From: Alphaproteobacteria bacterium
GTDB lineage: Bacteria; Pseudomonadota; Alphaproteobacteria; Rhizobiales; Xanthobacteraceae
Assembly (NCBI GenBank): GCA_037200445.1
Contig: JBBCGH010000001.1
Coordinates: forward strand, 3,286,001 to 3,350,000
Length of the DNA: 64,000 nucleotides
Direction of reading: 5' to 3'
Below the pieces are notes generated by a model. The model worked only from the letters and a program-made list of their open reading frames with translations. It made no database searches and was not told the origin of the DNA. Positions 62,754-64,000 of the stretch are shown one piece after another (position 1 is the first letter of the stretch; each line of letters opens with the position of its first letter). A program made the position numbers and the translations under genes.

Positions 62754-64000
62754 ATGAACGACCTGTTCGACCAGAGTCGCCCGCGCCGTAACCTCGACGG
62801 CGGCCGCGTGATCACGATTCGCGGCGCGCGCGAGCACAATCTCAAGAACGTGGACGTGGAGATCCCGCGCGACCAGCTCGTGGTGTTCACGGGCCTGTCC
62901 GGCTCGGGCAAGTCCTCGCTCGCCTTCGACACGATCTACGCCGAGGGCCAGCGCCGCTACGTCGAGAGCCTCTCGGCCTACGCGCGCCAGTTCCTCGAGA
63001 TGATGCAGAAGCCGGACGTCGACCAGATCGATGGTCTCTCGCCCGCCATCTCGATCGAGCAGAAGACCACCTCGCGCAACCCGCGCTCGACGGTCGGCAC
63101 CGTCACCGAGATCTACGACTACATGCGGCTCCTCTGGGCGCGGGTCGGCGTGCCGTACTCGCCCGCCACCGGCCTGCCGATCGAGAGCCAGACGGTGAGC
63201 CAGATGGTCGACCGCATCCTGGCGCTGCCTGAGGGCACGCGGCTCTATCTGCTGGCGCCGGTGGTGCGCGGCCGCAAGGGCGAGTACCGCAAGGAATTGG
63301 CCGAGTACCTCAAGAAGGGCTACCAGCGCGTCAAGGTCGACGGGAAGTTCTACGAGATCCAGGCGGTCCCGGCGCTCGACAAGAAATTCACCCACGACAT
63401 CGACGTGGTGATCGACCGCATCATGGTGCGGCCGGATATCGGCACGCGGCTTGCGGACTCGCTTGAGCAGGCGCTCAAGCTCGCCGACGGGCTGGCGATT
63501 GCCGAGATGGCGGACGGCGGCGCGGTCGAAGGCGCGAAGGCGAACAAGCAGCGCAACGAAACCGCCGAACGCCTGATCTTCTCGGAGAAATTCGCCTGCC
63601 CGGTATCGGGCTTCACCATTCCGGAGATCGAGCCGCGGCTGTTCTCGTTCAACAACCCGTTCGGCGCCTGCCCGAAGTGCGGCGGCCTCGGCGTGGAGCA
63701 GCACATCGACCCGGAGCTCGTCATCGACAAGGATCGCACGCTGAAATCCGGCGCGATTCTGCCTTGGGCGAAATCATCGAGCCCCTATTACACGCAGACG
63801 CTGCAGGCGCTGGGCAAATTCTACAAGTTCACGCTCGACACCAAGTGGAAGGACCTGCCGAAGCGCGCGCAAAACGCGATCCTCGACGGCTCGGGCGAGG
63901 ACGAGATCCGCTTCGCCTATGACGACGGCATGCGCTCCTACGAAACGAAGAAGCCGTTCGAGGGCGTGGTGACCAACCTCGAACGGCGCTGGCGCGAGAC
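62754..64000 (+). CDS. uvrA: Excinuclease ABC subunit A, 5' part (continues beyond the window)
   Basis: 415 codons visible. The first ABC ATPase half has Walker [21 protein letters not shown] near residue 45, the Q-loop region [15 protein letters not shown] and the zinc module CPVSGF...CPKCGG near residues 280-308. UvrA detects bulky lesions with UvrB and is the recruit of Mfd. ATG 62754 fits the family ([16 protein letters not shown] starts ~20 residues later). A LexA box is adjacent. The C-terminal half is outside the window. Confidence 0.97.
   Translation, partial: MNDLFDQSRPRRNLDGGRVITIRGAREHNLKNVDVEIPRDQLVVFTGLSGSGKSSLAFDTIYAEGQRRYVESLSAYARQFLEMMQKPDVDQIDGLSPAISIEQKTTSRNPRSTVGTVTEIYDYMRLLWARVGVPYSPATGLPIESQTVSQMVDRILALPEGTRLYLLAPVVRGRKGEYRKELAEYLKKGYQRVKVDGKFYEIQAVPALDKKFTHDIDVVIDRIMVRPDIGTRLADSLEQALKLADGLAIAEMADGGAVEGAKANKQRNETAERLIFSEKFACPVSGFTIPEIEPRLFSFNNPFGACPKCGGLGVEQHIDPELVIDKDRTLKSGAILPWAKSSSPYYTQTLQALGKFYKFTLDTKWKDLPKRAQNAILDGSGEDEIRFAYDDGMRSYETKKPFEGVVTNLERRWRE

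Overview
The window is high-GC chromosomal DNA from an alphaproteobacterium, most likely of the order Hyphomicrobiales (Rhizobiales), near Bradyrhizobiaceae/Xanthobacteraceae. The basis is the alphaproteobacterial LexA boxes (GTTC-N7-GTTC) upstream of ssb and uvrA, the gyrA-coaD-cyclophilin-queA-tgt block, the sdhE-mfd/recG arrangement, amino-acid and peptide ABC operons typical of soil heterotrophs, and intergenic palindromes of the kind scattered through these genomes. No species is assigned. There is no CRISPR array, IS element, rRNA or prophage; the only RNA gene seen is a tRNA-Lys(TTT).

Layout. 1-2.1 kb: minus-strand DUF883, holin-like and membrane-tethered TAXI solute-binding genes, the last cut by the window edge. 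2.2-7.3 kb: DsbA-like oxidoreductase, flavin monooxygenase, a small HExxH protein, a methyltransferase and two HupE/UreJ-type membrane proteins. 7.3-18 kb: DNA repair and envelope core (mfd, sdhE, hotdog thioesterase, recG, DUF502, glmS, glmU). 18-20 kb: SPOR-like membrane protein and M20 amidohydrolase. 20.3-28.2 kb: a peptide-type ABC operon with two tandem binding proteins, two permeases, a small secreted cysteine protein and two ATPases. 28.2-32.4 kb: tRNA-Lys, a broken FkbM-type methyltransferase, a methyltransferase, small proteins and CorA. 32.4-35.1 kb: a two-subunit molybdenum hydroxylase. 35.2-46.1 kb: queuosine genes (tgt, queA), a GT9 glycosyltransferase, two cyclophilins, coaD, an ankyrin protein, a GFA protein, a LysE exporter and gyrA. 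46.4-48.4 kb: FkbM methyltransferase, MarC and a DUF2306-like protein. 48.4-53.5 kb: a complete branched-chain amino-acid type ABC operon. 53.6-54.8 kb: ssb followed by a Uma2-type nuclease gene. 54.9-62.5 kb: accessory genes and gene remnants. 62.75 kb to the end: uvrA, cut by the edge.

How parts work together. mfd, recG, uvrA, ssb and gyrA supply repair and topology functions; ssb and uvrA each carry a LexA box. queA and tgt serve tRNA queuosine modification. glmU and glmS make UDP-GlcNAc. Two full ABC importers point to peptide and amino-acid scavenging.

Most interesting points. The 8 kb between ssb and uvrA, which are usually neighbours in this group, is filled with accessory genes. It includes a frameshifted coiled-coil protein ending in an SSB-type acidic tip, and a scrambled pseudogene joining an ECF sigma-factor N-terminus to an F1-ATPase beta C-terminus. 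Elsewhere, Tgt lacks three of the four canonical zinc ligands and its start codon abuts a perfect 10-bp hairpin. Three gene breaks are each repaired by adding one base to a short homopolymer, so sequencing error must be excluded before calling them real.
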